A DNA stretch of 44,323 nt. Origin: Aurantimonas marianensis. GTDB lineage: Bacteria; Pseudomonadota; Alphaproteobacteria; Rhizobiales; Rhizobiaceae. The stretch covers positions 1-44,323 of the forward strand of contig NZ_JALHBS010000103.1 of the NCBI RefSeq assembly GCF_024195285.1. The letters are read 5' to 3'. The notes under the pieces were generated by a model. It saw only the letters and a list, made by a program, of their open reading frames with translations. It was not told the origin of the DNA and did no database searches. This document shows positions 30,323 to 38,946 of the stretch, one piece after another; within the stretch, counting starts at the first letter, position 1; every line of letters starts with the position of its first letter. Position numbers and translations under genes: made by a program.

Positions 30323-30371
30323 CAGCGGGCGGGCAAGCCATGGCGGGACGCCAAATCATGCGATTGTCTAT

Positions 30372-30400
30372 TTGCCGCTCGCCCTGGGAACTTCTAGAGT
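30372..30400 (+). promoter_or_regulatory. Possible internal promoter before ccmC, leaderless
   Basis: TTGCCG (30372-30377) and TAGAGT (30395-30400) are 17 bases apart. Six bases separate the -10 from the ccmC ATG, so a transcript from here would begin at or very near the start codon. The elements are degenerate. Confidence 0.35.
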
Positions 30401-30406
30401 AGGCTT

Positions 30407-31165
30407 ATGACCGACCTGTCCGCCGCCAAGCCGTCGCGCTTGACCATTCTCGCCAACCCGACCCGCTTCCTGGCGCTGTCGGGCAAGATCCAGCCTTGGC
30501 TCTACGCGCTGGCCCTGCTGGCGCTCGCCGTGGGATTGTTCCTCGGCTTCACCGCGCCGCCGGATTACCAGCAGGGCGCGACCGTGCAGATCATGTTCAT
30601 CCATGTGCCCTTCGCCTGGATCGCGATGATGGCCTGGACGGTGATGAGCGTGTCGGCCCTCGGCACCCTGGTCTGGCGCCATCCGCTGGCCGACGTGGCG
30701 GTGAAGGCCGCCGCGCCGATCGGCGCCGTGTTCACGGCGCTGTCGCTGATTACCGGTTCGATCTGGGGCCGGCCGATGTGGGGCACCTGGTGGGTCTGGG
30801 ATGCCCGGCTCACCTCGGTCTTTATCCTGTTTCTGATGTATCTGGGGCTGATCGCGCTGACCCGGGCGCTGGACGATCCGGGCAAGAGCGCCAAGGCAGC
30901 GGCGATTCTCGTTCTGGTCGGCTTCGTCAACATTCCCATCATCAAGTTCTCGGTCGACTGGTGGAACACGCTGCATCAGCCGGCGAGCGTGCTGCGCCCC
31001 GACGGCCCGGCGATGCCGGCGGTGTTTTTGACGCCGCTGCTGATCTCGGCGATCGGCTTTACGCTGCTGTTCTTCGCCCTGCATCTGACGGCGATGCGCA
31101 CCGAGGTGCTGCGCCGCCGCGTCGCGGCGCTGTCGCGGCTTGCAGCCCGCAACGCCGAGGCCTGA
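30407..31165 (+). CDS. ccmC: Haem-handling membrane protein CcmC
   Basis: 252 residues and six membrane helices. The tryptophan-rich periplasmic motif is WGRPMWGTWWVWDARLTS, the haem-binding WWD-type signature of CcmC; conserved histidines occur in the adjoining loops (MFIHVPFAW and WWNTLHQPASV). It loads haem onto CcmE in the periplasm with CcmD. The ATG at 30407 has no good ribosome site. Nine bases separate it from ccmD. Confidence 0.96.
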   Translation: MTDLSAAKPSRLTILANPTRFLALSGKIQPWLYALALLALAVGLFLGFTAPPDYQQGATVQIMFIHVPFAWIAMMAWTVMSVSALGTLVWRHPLADVAVKAAAPIGAVFTALSLITGSIWGRPMWGTWWVWDARLTSVFILFLMYLGLIALTRALDDPGKSAKAAAILVLVGFVNIPIIKFSVDWWNTLHQPASVLRPDGPAMPAVFLTPLLISAIGFTLLFFALHLTAMRTEVLRRRVAALSRLAARNAEA

Positions 31166-31174
31166 GGACACGTC

Positions 31175-31363
31175 ATGAATTATTTCGGCTTTATCGCATC
31201 GGCCTATGGGGTCTCGGCGCTGGCTCTGGTCGGGCTGGCATTGTGGGTTTTCCTTGATGCCAGGGCGCAGCGGCGCGCCCTGAAGGCGCTCGAGGCAAGG
31301 GGCGTTCGCCGGCGGTCCGCCGGTCGCGGAGCGGCTCCGGAGACGACAGGGACGGCACAATGA
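31175..31363 (+). CDS. ccmD: Haem exporter small subunit CcmD
   Basis: 62 residues. GAGGA lies six bases before the ATG. A short N-terminus, NYFGFIASAYGVSALALVGLALWVFLDARAQRRALKALEARG, gives one membrane helix and a basic cytoplasmic end, the standard CcmD plan with a Y/F-x-x-x-A-Y-G motif. It stabilises the CcmC-CcmE complex. Its stop overlaps the ccmG start by four bases (ATGA). Confidence 0.9.
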   Translation: MNYFGFIASAYGVSALALVGLALWVFLDARAQRRALKALEARGVRRRSAGRGAAPETTGTAQ

Positions 31364-32037
31364 CCGAGGAGCCGACCGAGACGACGATCCCGACCGCGCC
31401 GGCCGCGGCGCAAGAAACACCGCCGCCATCCCCGCCCGCCAAGCCGCGGCGCAACTGGCTGGTTCTCCTGCCGCTGCTGCTGTTCGGCGGGCTTGCCTCC
31501 ATCTTCCTCTATCAGCTGCTTTCGGGAAAGAACGCCCAGATCATCCCGTCGGTGCTGATCGGCAAGACCGCCCCGCAGACCACGCTGCCGCCGCTGGAAG
31601 GGCTGGTGGGAGAAGACGGGCAACCGATGCCGGGTATCGATCTGACAGGCTTTGGCGATAGCCGGCCGGTCATCATCAACGTCTTCGCCTCCTGGTGCGC
31701 GCCCTGCCGCGTCGAGCATCCGTTGCTGATGGACCTCGCCGAGGACGACCGCTTCCGGATGGTCGGGATCAACTACAAGGACAAGCCGGAAAACGCGCTC
31801 GAATTCCTGAAATCGCTCGGCAATCCCTATGACGCGGTCGGCGTCGATCCCAAGGGCACGGCGACGATCGACTGGGGCGTCTATGGTATCCCGGAAACCT
31901 TCCTCGTCACCGCGGACGGCGAGATCGTCTACAAGCAGACGGGACCGTTCTCGCCCGAGAGCATTGAGACCGGTCTGATGCCGGCGATCGAAGCGGTATT
32001 GGCGCGAAAGCCGGCCGAGAAGGCGCCGACGAGCTGA
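31360..32037 (+). CDS. ccmG: Thiol:disulfide interchange protein CcmG/DsbE
   Basis: 225 residues. A proline-rich cytoplasmic leader of about 30 residues precedes a single membrane anchor (residues 33-53), followed by a periplasmic thioredoxin domain with WCAPC (C113, C116), INYKDKPENALEFL and YGIPETFLVTADGEIVYKQTG including the cis-proline. CcmG keeps the haem-ligating cysteines of apocytochrome c reduced. The acidic GVDP and GIPET elements set it apart from general TlpA-like reductases. Later ccm genes (ccmE, F, H) are not in this window. Confidence 0.95.
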   Translation: MTEEPTETTIPTAPAAAQETPPPSPPAKPRRNWLVLLPLLLFGGLASIFLYQLLSGKNAQIIPSVLIGKTAPQTTLPPLEGLVGEDGQPMPGIDLTGFGDSRPVIINVFASWCAPCRVEHPLLMDLAEDDRFRMVGINYKDKPENALEFLKSLGNPYDAVGVDPKGTATIDWGVYGIPETFLVTADGEIVYKQTGPFSPESIETGLMPAIEAVLARKPAEKAPTS

Positions 32038-32087
32038 TCTTTCGTGCGTTGCCGGTTCGAACGACCGCCGAGATCATCTGTGACCAA

Positions 32088-32651
32088 ATGACCGAGCCCT
32101 CCTTCTCCCTCCGTACGCCCGAAGACGACGCCCTGCCGCGCAAGATTTGCGACACATGTGGTTTCGTCGCCTACGAAAACCGCAAGATCGTCGTCGGATC
32201 GGTGGTCCGCCACGACGGCAGGATCCTGCTTTGCAAGCGGGCGATCGAGCCGCGCAAGGGGTTCTGGACGATCCCGGCCGGCTATCTGGAATTGAACGAG
32301 ACGCCCGAGGACGGCGCCCGCCGCGAGGCGCGGGAGGAGGCCGAGGCGGCGCTCGTGATCGAGCGGCTGCTCGCCGTCTACGCCGTGCCGCGGATCAGCC
32401 AGGTGCAGCTCATCTACCGGGCGCGGCTCGCCGAGGCGACCATCGCGGCGGGACCGGAAAGCCAGGCCGTGGATCTGTTCGCCTTCGATGTCATTCCGTG
32501 GGACGAACTGGCCTTTCCCTCGGTCCACTGGGCGCTCAACCACGACCGCGAGGCGGAAGCGGGGGCGCCGCCGGTGCCGTTCGGCAATCCCGATGGCGCC
32601 ACCGGCAACATCATGCCCGATGGGCGTACCTTGAAGGCCGGCGAGTTCTGA
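32088..32651 (+). CDS. NUDIX hydrolase with N-terminal zinc-ribbon-like CxxC
   Basis: 187 residues from the ATG at 32088. The N-terminus has KICDTCGFVAYENRKIVVGSVV, the type of short CxxC leader that occurs in a group of ADP-ribose or nucleotide-sugar pyrophosphatases. The Nudix box is GYLELNETPEDGARREAREEAEA, complete for G-x5-E-x7-R-E-x-x-E-E. It hydrolyses a nucleoside diphosphate linked to another moiety; the exact substrate is not readable. Its stop is three bases from that of the convergent DUF533 gene. The ribosome site is weak. Confidence 0.9.
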   Translation: MTEPSFSLRTPEDDALPRKICDTCGFVAYENRKIVVGSVVRHDGRILLCKRAIEPRKGFWTIPAGYLELNETPEDGARREAREEAEAALVIERLLAVYAVPRISQVQLIYRARLAEATIAAGPESQAVDLFAFDVIPWDELAFPSVHWALNHDREAEAGAPPVPFGNPDGATGNIMPDGRTLKAGEF

Positions 32652-32654
32652 CGG

Positions 32655-33440
32655 CTATTCCTGCACGTCGCGCGCCGTGCGGCGAATTTCCGCCGTCAGC
32701 TCCGCCGGAAGTTCCAGCCGTGCCGCGAGATGATCGAGATAGGCTTGCTCGGCCGGGTGGTCCGGATCGATGGCGAGGACCGAGGCGGTGTAGATTTCCA
32801 TGGCGATTTCCGGGCTTGTCGCGCGCGATGCGAGTTCGCCTACGGACAGCGGCCGACGCATCTCGTCGATGACGAAGCCTTTTTCCTCGGCGTCCAGCCC
32901 GAGTTCGTCGATGCGCCCGAAGATCGCCTGCTGTTCATCGGCGTCGATATAGCCGTCGGCCTTGGCCGCGGCGATCATCGCCGACAGCATCAGGCCCGCC
33001 CGCCGGTCCTCCTCGCCCTTCGGCAGGAAAGCGGTGCCCTCGGGGGCGGGTATTTCGCCAGCCGGGATGGGCTGCGCCCCGGAAACCGGCGTCGGCGCGG
33101 CGTTCGGCAGCGCGCCGGCGGAAGCGTTGTTCGCCTGGTAATTCTGATAGGCCTTGTAGGCGAGGCCGGCCACGAGCGCCGCGCCACCGAGTTTCAAGGC
33201 CGAACTGCCGAGCTTGCGGACGCCCTTGCCCCGAAACAGGCTCGACGCAAGGCCGCCGACGAGCGCGCCGGTCAGCGCCGACCCGCCCTTGCCGGACAAC
33301 ATGCCGCCGATCTGATCGACGACGGAACCCCCGGTGTTCGAGCCGCCGAGACCGGCGCCGGCGCGCCGGTCTTGTCCGTAACCCTGCCGGCGGCTTTCAC
33401 CTTGGCCGAGAAATTCACCGAGAAGCTTCTGCACATCCAT
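32655..33440 (-). CDS. DUF533 (YebE-type) TerB-like membrane-associated protein
   Basis: 261 residues from the ATG at 33440, with AAGGA nine bases upstream. The N-terminal half is glycine-rich (GGMLSGKGGSALTGALVGGLASSLF) with one hydrophobic stretch (GGAALVAGLAYKAYQNYQA), then a proline-rich linker. From about residue 140 a helical TerB-like domain follows: RAGLMLSAMIAAAKADGYIDADEQQAIFGRIDELGLD, with the acidic metal-binding-like DGYIDADE. TerB-like proteins are linked to tellurite or envelope stress, but DUF533 itself is uncharacterised. Separated from yciB by a GC-rich hairpin. Confidence 0.88.
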   Translation of the reverse strand: MDVQKLLGEFLGQGESRRQGYGQDRRAGAGLGGSNTGGSVVDQIGGMLSGKGGSALTGALVGGLASSLFRGKGVRKLGSSALKLGGAALVAGLAYKAYQNYQANNASAGALPNAAPTPVSGAQPIPAGEIPAPEGTAFLPKGEEDRRAGLMLSAMIAAAKADGYIDADEQQAIFGRIDELGLDAEEKGFVIDEMRRPLSVGELASRATSPEIAMEIYTASVLAIDPDHPAEQAYLDHLAARLELPAELTAEIRRTARDVQE

Positions 33441-33508
33441 GACATCGGATCCTTGTTGCTGCTGGCTCCGATATCGGGATGGTGATCCGGCATCGCAATG
33501 GCGCACGG

Positions 33509-33524
33509 CGCCCCCCAGGGGGCG
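33509..33524 (-). terminator. Hairpin after yciB
   Basis: CGCCCCC and GGGGGCG form a seven-base-pair stem with a two-base loop, starting four bases beyond the yciB stop codon on the minus strand. No T run follows, so it is a weak candidate. Confidence 0.35.
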
Positions 33525-33527
33525 GCG

Positions 33528-34193
33528 TCACTTCTTCGCGGCTACGTGCTCCTTGACCAGTGGCTCGGTCGCGTGCCGCTTGATCAGCGGGAACTGCGCC
33601 ATCATGAACAGGATGGTGATCGGCATCGTGCCCCAAACCTTGAAAGCGACCCAGAAATCCGTCGAGAACGATCGCCAGACCACCTCGTTGAGGATGGCGA
33701 GGAAGACGAAGAACAGGCCCCAGCGAAAGGTCAGCTTGCGCCAGCCCTCGGCGTCGAGCTTGAAGGCCTGGTCGAAGACGTAGCCGAGCAGCGATTTGCC
33801 GAAGACGAGCCCGCCGAGGAGGACAGCCGCGAACAGGCCGTTGACGATGGTCGGCTTCATCTTGATGAAGGTCTCGTCCTGCAGCCACAGGGTCAGCGTG
33901 CCGAAGACCAGCACCACCGCGCCGGAGACCAGCGGCATGATCGGCAGCGTCCGGGTGATCGCCCAGGAGACGCTCAGCGAGATCGCCATCGCCGCCATGA
34001 ACAGCGCCGTCGCGACGAACAGCGGGCCGCCCAGTTCCTGCAGCGCCGGGAAGGCGTCGGCGATCTGCTCGCCGCGCGAATTGGCGAAGAAGAAGACCAA
34101 GAGCGGCCCGAGCTCCAGCGCGAATTTCAGGAGCGGGTTCATCTCCCTGCGGTCGGGGGAATTCGGTTCTTCTTCGATGATGTGGTCGGTCAT
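33528..34193 (-). CDS. yciB: Inner membrane-spanning protein YciB / septation protein A
   Basis: 221 residues from the ATG at 34193, with GGAG five bases upstream. Five to six hydrophobic helices. Family marks: [20 protein letters not shown] at the start, [30 protein letters not shown] in the middle, and [35 protein letters not shown] near the end. YciB (IspA/IspZ) takes part in cell envelope and septum synthesis. It lies downstream of ftsY on the same strand, an order common in Hyphomicrobiales. Confidence 0.93.
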   Translation of the reverse strand: MTDHIIEEEPNSPDRREMNPLLKFALELGPLLVFFFANSRGEQIADAFPALQELGGPLFVATALFMAAMAISLSVSWAITRTLPIMPLVSGAVVLVFGTLTLWLQDETFIKMKPTIVNGLFAAVLLGGLVFGKSLLGYVFDQAFKLDAEGWRKLTFRWGLFFVFLAILNEVVWRSFSTDFWVAFKVWGTMPITILFMMAQFPLIKRHATEPLVKEHVAAKK

Positions 34194-34298
34194 GGGTACT
34201 CCGTGTTCGCCCTCATATCGGGCGGGATCGCGGCAAATGATAGGCCGCCGGGCCGCAACCACCAGAAACTTGCCGATCTTTAGTGCTGGCTGGCCCCA

Positions 34299-36058
34299 TC
34301 AGGGCGTCGCCGGCGCCGTCCCCGCGATGGCACTGGCGAAGTCCCTGGCCTTGAACGGTTCGAGATCGTCGATGCCCTCGCCGACGCCGACGAAATAGAC
34401 CGGCAGCTTGTGCTTGGCGGCGATGGCGACGAGGATGCCGCCCCGTGCCGTGCCGTCGAGCTTGGTCATCACCAGCCCGTTGACGCCGGCGACATTCCTG
34501 AAGATCTCGACCTGGTTGAGGGCGTTCTGGCCGGTGGTCGCGTCGAGGGTCAACAGCACCGTGTGCGGCGCGTCCGGCTCGCGCTTGCCCAGCACCCGGA
34601 TGATCTTTTCCAGTTCCGCCATCAGCTCGCTCTTGTTCTGCAGCCGGCCGGCCGTATCGATGATCAGGACGTCGGAATCATTCTCCACCGCTCGGTCATA
34701 GGCCTCGAAGGCCAGCCCCGCCGCATCGGCGCCGATCGCCTTGGCGACGACTTCGGAGCCGGTGCGCTCGCCCCAGATCTTCAACTGCTCGACGGCCGCC
34801 GCCCGGAACGTGTCGCCTGCGCACAGCGTCACCTTGAGCCCGGCACGGCTGAGTTTCGCCGCCAGCTTGCCGATCGTCGTGGTCTTGCCGGTGCCGTTGA
34901 CGCCGACCACGAGAATGACGTGCGGCTTCTTCTCCAGATCGAGCTCCAGCGGCATCGCCACCGGCGCCAGCGTTTTCTCGATTTCGTCGGCAAGGATCGA
35001 GCGGACTTCCTGACTGGCGATCTCGCGGCCGAAGCGGCCTTCCGACAAGCGGTCGGTGATGCGCAGCGCCGTCTCGACGCCGAGATCGGCCTGGATCAGC
35101 ACGTCCTCGAAATCCTGCAGCGTCTCCTCGTCGAGGCGGCGCTTGGTAAAGATCGAGCCGATCGAACCGGAAAGCTGGTTGGACGAGCGCGACAGCCCCT
35201 GGCGCAGGCGTTGCAGCCAGGGCGCCGTTACTTCGGGGGCGGGCGCGGCCGGGGTCGCCTGTTCGCGAAGCCGAAAGCCGGCCTCGGGGTCCACCGGCGG
35301 GCGGGCGGTGACGGGCTGCTGGGGCGGGGAAGGGAGCGGCGCGTCGGTGCGGGGTTCGGGTGCCTCGTCGAAGGCGGGGTCGATCCGCTCGGACGTCTCG
35401 AGCGCGGCGTCGTCGTCCGGCGGCAGCTCCGCGTCGAGCCAGGAAAAATCCGCCTCCTCGTCGGGCAGGTCTTCGCCATGCCCGTCCAGATGATCGTCTT
35501 CGGAGGCCGGCCCCACGGCGGGGGCCGCCGCGTCCGCGGCCTCGGAGGCTTCCCGCCGTTCGCCCGCGACGGGCGGCGGTGTCTCGTCCTCGGGAGGAAT
35601 CGGCTGTTCCAGAAACGAGAAGTCGGGGCTCTCCGCCGTCGCTTCCGCCGATTCGATCGGCTCCGGCGCCTCCAGCCAGGAGAAATCCGCGCCGTCGTCG
35701 GCTTCAGCCGGTTCGGCTTGTTCGCCCGCCGTTTGCCCTAGGAGGATTTCGGAGTTTTTTTTTGAGCCGCGCTCGCTTCATGGCCGATCGAAGCGTCCGC
35801 CGGGTCGTCCGTGGGGCGTTTTTCCGCGCCTTCGGCGAGTGGCGTGATGCCGCCTCCCTCATCGAGCGCCGCACCGGCCTCGCCGTCGGCGACGGAACTC
35901 GCCGCCGCCTCCGGATGCATGTCCGGGTCCGGCGATCCGGCGCGGCCGACTTCGGTATCGGAAGGCCGCGGCAGTTCGCCGTGCTCGGGAACGCGGTCTT
36001 CCTCGCGGTCGGAACCGAAGGAGAAGATGCGCCGGAAGAAACCTTTTTGTTCAGCCAT
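34299..36058 (-). CDS. ftsY: Signal recognition particle receptor FtsY, with an apparent one-base frame break
   Basis: FtsY docks SRP-ribosome complexes at the inner membrane. The gene opens with ATG at 36058: AEQKGFFRRIFSFG is the usual membrane-contacting start. That frame ends at 35738 after a run of nine A (35755-35763). With one more A the frame would continue to the stop at 34299 as a 586-residue protein: an acidic, proline-rich region, then the N and G domains with GVNGTGKTTTIGKL, DTAGRLQNKSELM and TKLDGTARGGI. Three copies of a DFSWL-type motif occur in the acidic region, two upstream and one downstream of the GTG at 35516, which shows that the region before this GTG is coding. FtsY is essential, so a sequencing indel or slippage on A9 is more likely than loss. 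It follows mtaB by 18 bases. Confidence 0.9.
35755..35763 (-). other. A9 homopolymer tract at the ftsY frame junction
   Basis: Nine consecutive T on the + strand, A9 in the mRNA. Ten would restore the ftsY frame. Runs of this length are known slippage sites for RNA polymerase and common places for indel errors in sequencing. Confidence 0.9.
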
Positions 36059-36076
36059 GTGTCAGATCGTTTCTCT

Positions 36077-37372
36077 TCAAACCCGGTTCGCCCCTTTTCG
36101 GGGCTGAACGACGCGGGCGGAAAGCCGCCCGTCGCGTTCCTGCGCGATGATAGTGTCGACAAGCTGGCCGGGGAGCCCGGCGTCGACATGACAGAGGGTG
36201 AAATCCTCGCAGCGGCCGATGCCGTCCCGTTCGACGAGCACGCTCTGTGCCGTGCCGACGAGGCGGGCAAGGTGCGCGGCATGGGCCGCGTCGCCGGCCT
36301 CGCGCAGCCGCGCCGCACGCTCCTTGACGAGGGAGCGCGGCAGTTGCGGCATACGCGCCGCCGGTGTGCCCTCTCGTGGCGAGAACGGAAAGACATGGAG
36401 GTGGGTCAGACCGCACTCCTCGACGAGCTTCAGCGAGTTATCGAACATGGCGTCGGTCTCGGTCGGAAAGCCCCCGATGATGTCGGCGCCATAGACGATG
36501 TCCGGTCGGGCCGCGCGCATGGCGGCGCAGAAGCGGATCGCGTCGTCGCGGGAATGTCGGCGCTTCATCCGTTTCAGGATCATGTCGTCGCCGGCCTGCA
36601 GCGACAGGTGCAGATGCGGCATCAGCCGCCTTTCCGAGCCGATCGCCTCGATCAGCGCCGGGTCGGCCTCGATGGAATCGATCGAGGAGAGCCGCAGCCG
36701 CTTCAGGTCCGGCGCATGGCGCAGGATCGCCTGGACGAGGTCGCCGAGCCTTGGCCGGCCGGGCAGGTCGACGCCCCAGCTGGTCATGTCGACGCCCGAC
36801 AGGACCACCTCATTGTAGCCGCCGGCGACGAGGCGCTTTACCTGGTCGACGGCCGCGCCCATCGGCACCGAGCGCGAATTGCCGCGTCCGAAGGGGATGA
36901 TGCAGAAGGTGCAGCGATGGTCACAGCCATTCTGGACCTGAACGATGGCGCGGGCGCGGCCCTCGATCGCGTCGATCATGTGGCCGGCGGTCTCGGTAAC
37001 GCTCATGATGTCGTTGACGCGAATTTTTTCCTCGTTCGCCACACCGAAATCGGGCAGGGCGCGGTAGGATGCGGCGACCAGCTTGTCGTCATTGCCGATC
37101 ACGGCGTCGACTTCGGCCATCTCGGCGAAGCGGCCCGGTTCGGTCTGCGCCGCGCAGCCGGTGACGACGATGCGGGCCCGCGGGTTGTCGCGTCTTGCCC
37201 GGCGGATTTGCTGGCGGGCCTGACGCACCGCCTCGGCGGTGACGGCGCAGGTGTTGAAGACGATCGCGCCCCCGTCGTCCTTGCCGAGGCCGGCTGCCAG
37301 CGCCTCGCGCTTCATCACCTCGGCCTCGTAGGTGTTCAGCCGGCAGCCGAAGGAAACGACATCGACGCCCAT
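36077..37372 (-). CDS. mtaB: tRNA (t6A37)-methylthiotransferase MtaB
   Basis: 431 residues from the ATG at 37372. The N-terminal cluster domain has C10 (FGCRLN), C42 (FNTCAV) and C73 (TGCAAQ); the radical-SAM motif CDHRCTFC has C150, C154 and C157, followed by IIPFGRGNSRS. The FGCRLNTYE opening and the roughly 430-residue length fit MtaB (ms2t6A formation) rather than MiaB or RimO. It adds a methylthio group to t6A37 of ANN-decoding tRNAs. Its ATG overlaps the dapF stop as TGATG, so translation is probably coupled; ftsY follows. Confidence 0.94.
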   Translation of the reverse strand: MGVDVVSFGCRLNTYEAEVMKREALAAGLGKDDGGAIVFNTCAVTAEAVRQARQQIRRARRDNPRARIVVTGCAAQTEPGRFAEMAEVDAVIGNDDKLVAASYRALPDFGVANEEKIRVNDIMSVTETAGHMIDAIEGRARAIVQVQNGCDHRCTFCIIPFGRGNSRSVPMGAAVDQVKRLVAGGYNEVVLSGVDMTSWGVDLPGRPRLGDLVQAILRHAPDLKRLRLSSIDSIEADPALIEAIGSERRLMPHLHLSLQAGDDMILKRMKRRHSRDDAIRFCAAMRAARPDIVYGADIIGGFPTETDAMFDNSLKLVEECGLTHLHVFPFSPREGTPAARMPQLPRSLVKERAARLREAGDAAHAAHLARLVGTAQSVLVERDGIGRCEDFTLCHVDAGLPGQLVDTIIAQERDGRLSARVVQPRKGANRV

Positions 37373-38286
37373 CAGGCGGGTTCCACTGCGGTCTGGTCGT
37401 CGCGGACATAGGCGCCCGTCGCCGGGTCGAGGCGGCCTGACCATTCCCACATCGCGGGGCCGGTCATGACCACATGGTCGTCGTCGCGCCACTCGAGCAG
37501 AAGATCGCCGCCGGGGACGGTCACCGTCACCATCCGCCCGGTCCGCTCTGTGCGTGCGGCCGAGACGGCGGCGGCGCAGGCGGCCGAGCCGCAGGCCTTC
37601 GTCAGGCCGACGCCGCGCTCCCAGGTCCGCAACGTCAATGCGTCCGGACTGGTCACCTGAGCGATCGAGATATTGGCCCGTTCGGGGAAGATCGGATGGT
37701 TCTCGAGAATCGGGCCGAAGCGGTCGAGGTCGTAGCTCCAGACGTCGCGGTCGATCCAGAAGATCACATGGGGATTGCCCATGGAAACGGCCGAGGGCGA
37801 ATGCAGCACCGGCGCGTCGATCGGGCCGATCTGCAGTTCGATAGCGCGCGTGTCGTGGAACGCCTCGGCCAGCGGGATGTCCCGCCAGCCGAAGCGTGGC
37901 TTGCCCATGTCGACGGAAATCAACCCGTCCGGCCGCTCGCTTGCGGTCAGGATGCCGGCGCGGGTCTCGAAAGTGAAATCGGTGCGGCCGGTCTCGACGC
38001 CGAGCGCCTGCGCGACGCAGCGTGTGCCGTTGCCACAGGCTTCGGCCTCGGAGCCGTCGCGATTGATGATCCGGATGTGGGCGTCCGTGCCGGCAGTCCT
38101 GGGATCGTGGATCGCCATGATCTGGTCGAAGCGGGTCGCGGGATCGGCGGCGAGCGCGCGCGCACCACCGGCCGAAATGCGGGCATTCGTGCCGCGCAGA
38201 TCGGCGACGATGATCTCGTTGCCGAGCCCGTTCATTCGCGCGAAGGCGATGGTGGGCTCGGCGGCAGTGCCGGCGCTCTCGGTCAT
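37372..38286 (-). CDS. dapF: Diaminopimelate epimerase
   Basis: 304 residues from the ATG at 38286, chosen because the family usually has a short leader before [18 protein letters not shown]; an ATG at 38307 is also possible and neither has a clear ribosome site. The two catalytic cysteines are C84 (EACGNGTRC) and C232 (KACGSAAC). It interconverts LL- and meso-diaminopimelate for lysine and peptidoglycan synthesis. It heads the dapF-mtaB-ftsY operon; a terminator-like hairpin lies 40 bases upstream. Confidence 0.95.
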   Translation of the reverse strand: MTESAGTAAEPTIAFARMNGLGNEIIVADLRGTNARISAGGARALAADPATRFDQIMAIHDPRTAGTDAHIRIINRDGSEAEACGNGTRCVAQALGVETGRTDFTFETRAGILTASERPDGLISVDMGKPRFGWRDIPLAEAFHDTRAIELQIGPIDAPVLHSPSAVSMGNPHVIFWIDRDVWSYDLDRFGPILENHPIFPERANISIAQVTSPDALTLRTWERGVGLTKACGSAACAAAVSAARTERTGRMVTVTVPGGDLLLEWRDDDHVVMTGPAMWEWSGRLDPATGAYVRDDQTAVEPA

Positions 38287-38324
38287 GGCGGCTATATGGC
38301 CGATCATGGTGACAAATGAAAGGA

Positions 38325-38349
38325 GGCCGCGAGAGTGCCCCTCGCGGCC
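38325..38349 (-). terminator. Terminator between the alanine-rich membrane protein gene and dapF
   Basis: GGCCGCGAG and CTCGCGGCC form a perfect nine-base-pair stem with a seven-base loop. On the minus strand it is followed by TCCTTTCATTTG, moderately T-rich. It ends the upstream gene and also sits just ahead of dapF. Confidence 0.65.
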
Positions 38350-38471
38350 GAAGGCGCGAAGCCTGACACGTGTCGAAAAACGATCGGTGGGACGTGACGG
38401 AGAAAGACTGTCCACCGCCACGCCCCGGTTCGGCCTCACGCACTGCGAGCCCGGAACCGACCGCTTCGCTC

Positions 38472-38855
38472 TTAGTTGGCCGGAGCCGGCTCGGTGGCCG
38501 CGGGGGCTTCCGGCGCGGTCGTCTCGGCCGGGGCTTCCGGAGCCGCCGCCGGTGCCTCCGGGGCGGCCGGGGCCGCGTTGCTCTCGGCGGCGGGTGCCTC
38601 GACGTTCACGTCAGGCGTGTCGACGGTGACGCTGGTGCTGCTGCTGTCGCCCACGTCGCCACCGCCCGACAGGCCGTCGCCGAACAGGAAGAACGCACCG
38701 ACGAGGAGGACGAGGATGAGAGCCGCCGCGGCGATCATGCCGCCGCTGCCGCCGCGTCTCGGGCCGTCGACGCGATCATTGTTGACGATGACGGTTCGGT
38801 CCTCGCGGGGCGGGACCCTGTCCCCCGGAGGCGGGACGTCGCGTGGATCTGACAT
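38472..38855 (-). CDS. Single-pass membrane protein with alanine/proline-rich tail
   Basis: 127 residues from the ATG at 38855, with AGGAG eight bases upstream. The N-terminal 35 residues are polar and proline/arginine-rich ([20 protein letters not shown]), then one membrane helix ([20 protein letters not shown]), then a periplasmic or external tail of [14 protein letters not shown]-type repeats. I do not recognise a domain; such proteins are common in Hyphomicrobiales and carry no assigned function. Glycines flanking the helix suggest a flexible junction. Not obviously co-transcribed with its neighbours. Confidence 0.7.
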   Translation of the reverse strand: MSDPRDVPPPGDRVPPREDRTVIVNNDRVDGPRRGGSGGMIAAAALILVLLVGAFFLFGDGLSGGGDVGDSSSTSVTVDTPDVNVEAPAAESNAAPAAPEAPAAAPEAPAETTAPEAPAATEPAPAN

Positions 38856-38904
38856 GTGATTTACTCCTGTTGGGCCGCGGCGAACCTGCATGCCGGGCGG
38901 GGGA

Positions 38905-38928
38905 GGAGCGCCGACGTTTCGACGCTCC
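38905..38928 (-). terminator. Hairpin after the SH3/DUF1236 gene
   Basis: GGAGCG and CGCTCC form a six-base-pair stem around a 12-base loop, 19 bases downstream of the stop on the minus strand. No T run follows. Confidence 0.35.
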
Positions 38929-38946
38929 AATGATGTTGGCAGCCCG

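Noticed and set aside
34410-35741. A 443-codon frame opposite ftsY
   Set aside because: It is a shadow of the GTPase domains and is rich in arginine, glycine and leucine without motifs.
36077-38443. A 788-codon open frame covering mtaB and much of dapF on the minus strand
   Set aside because: Only the downstream part is MtaB, starting at 37372. The upstream part is a shifted frame of dapF, low in complexity and arginine-rich.
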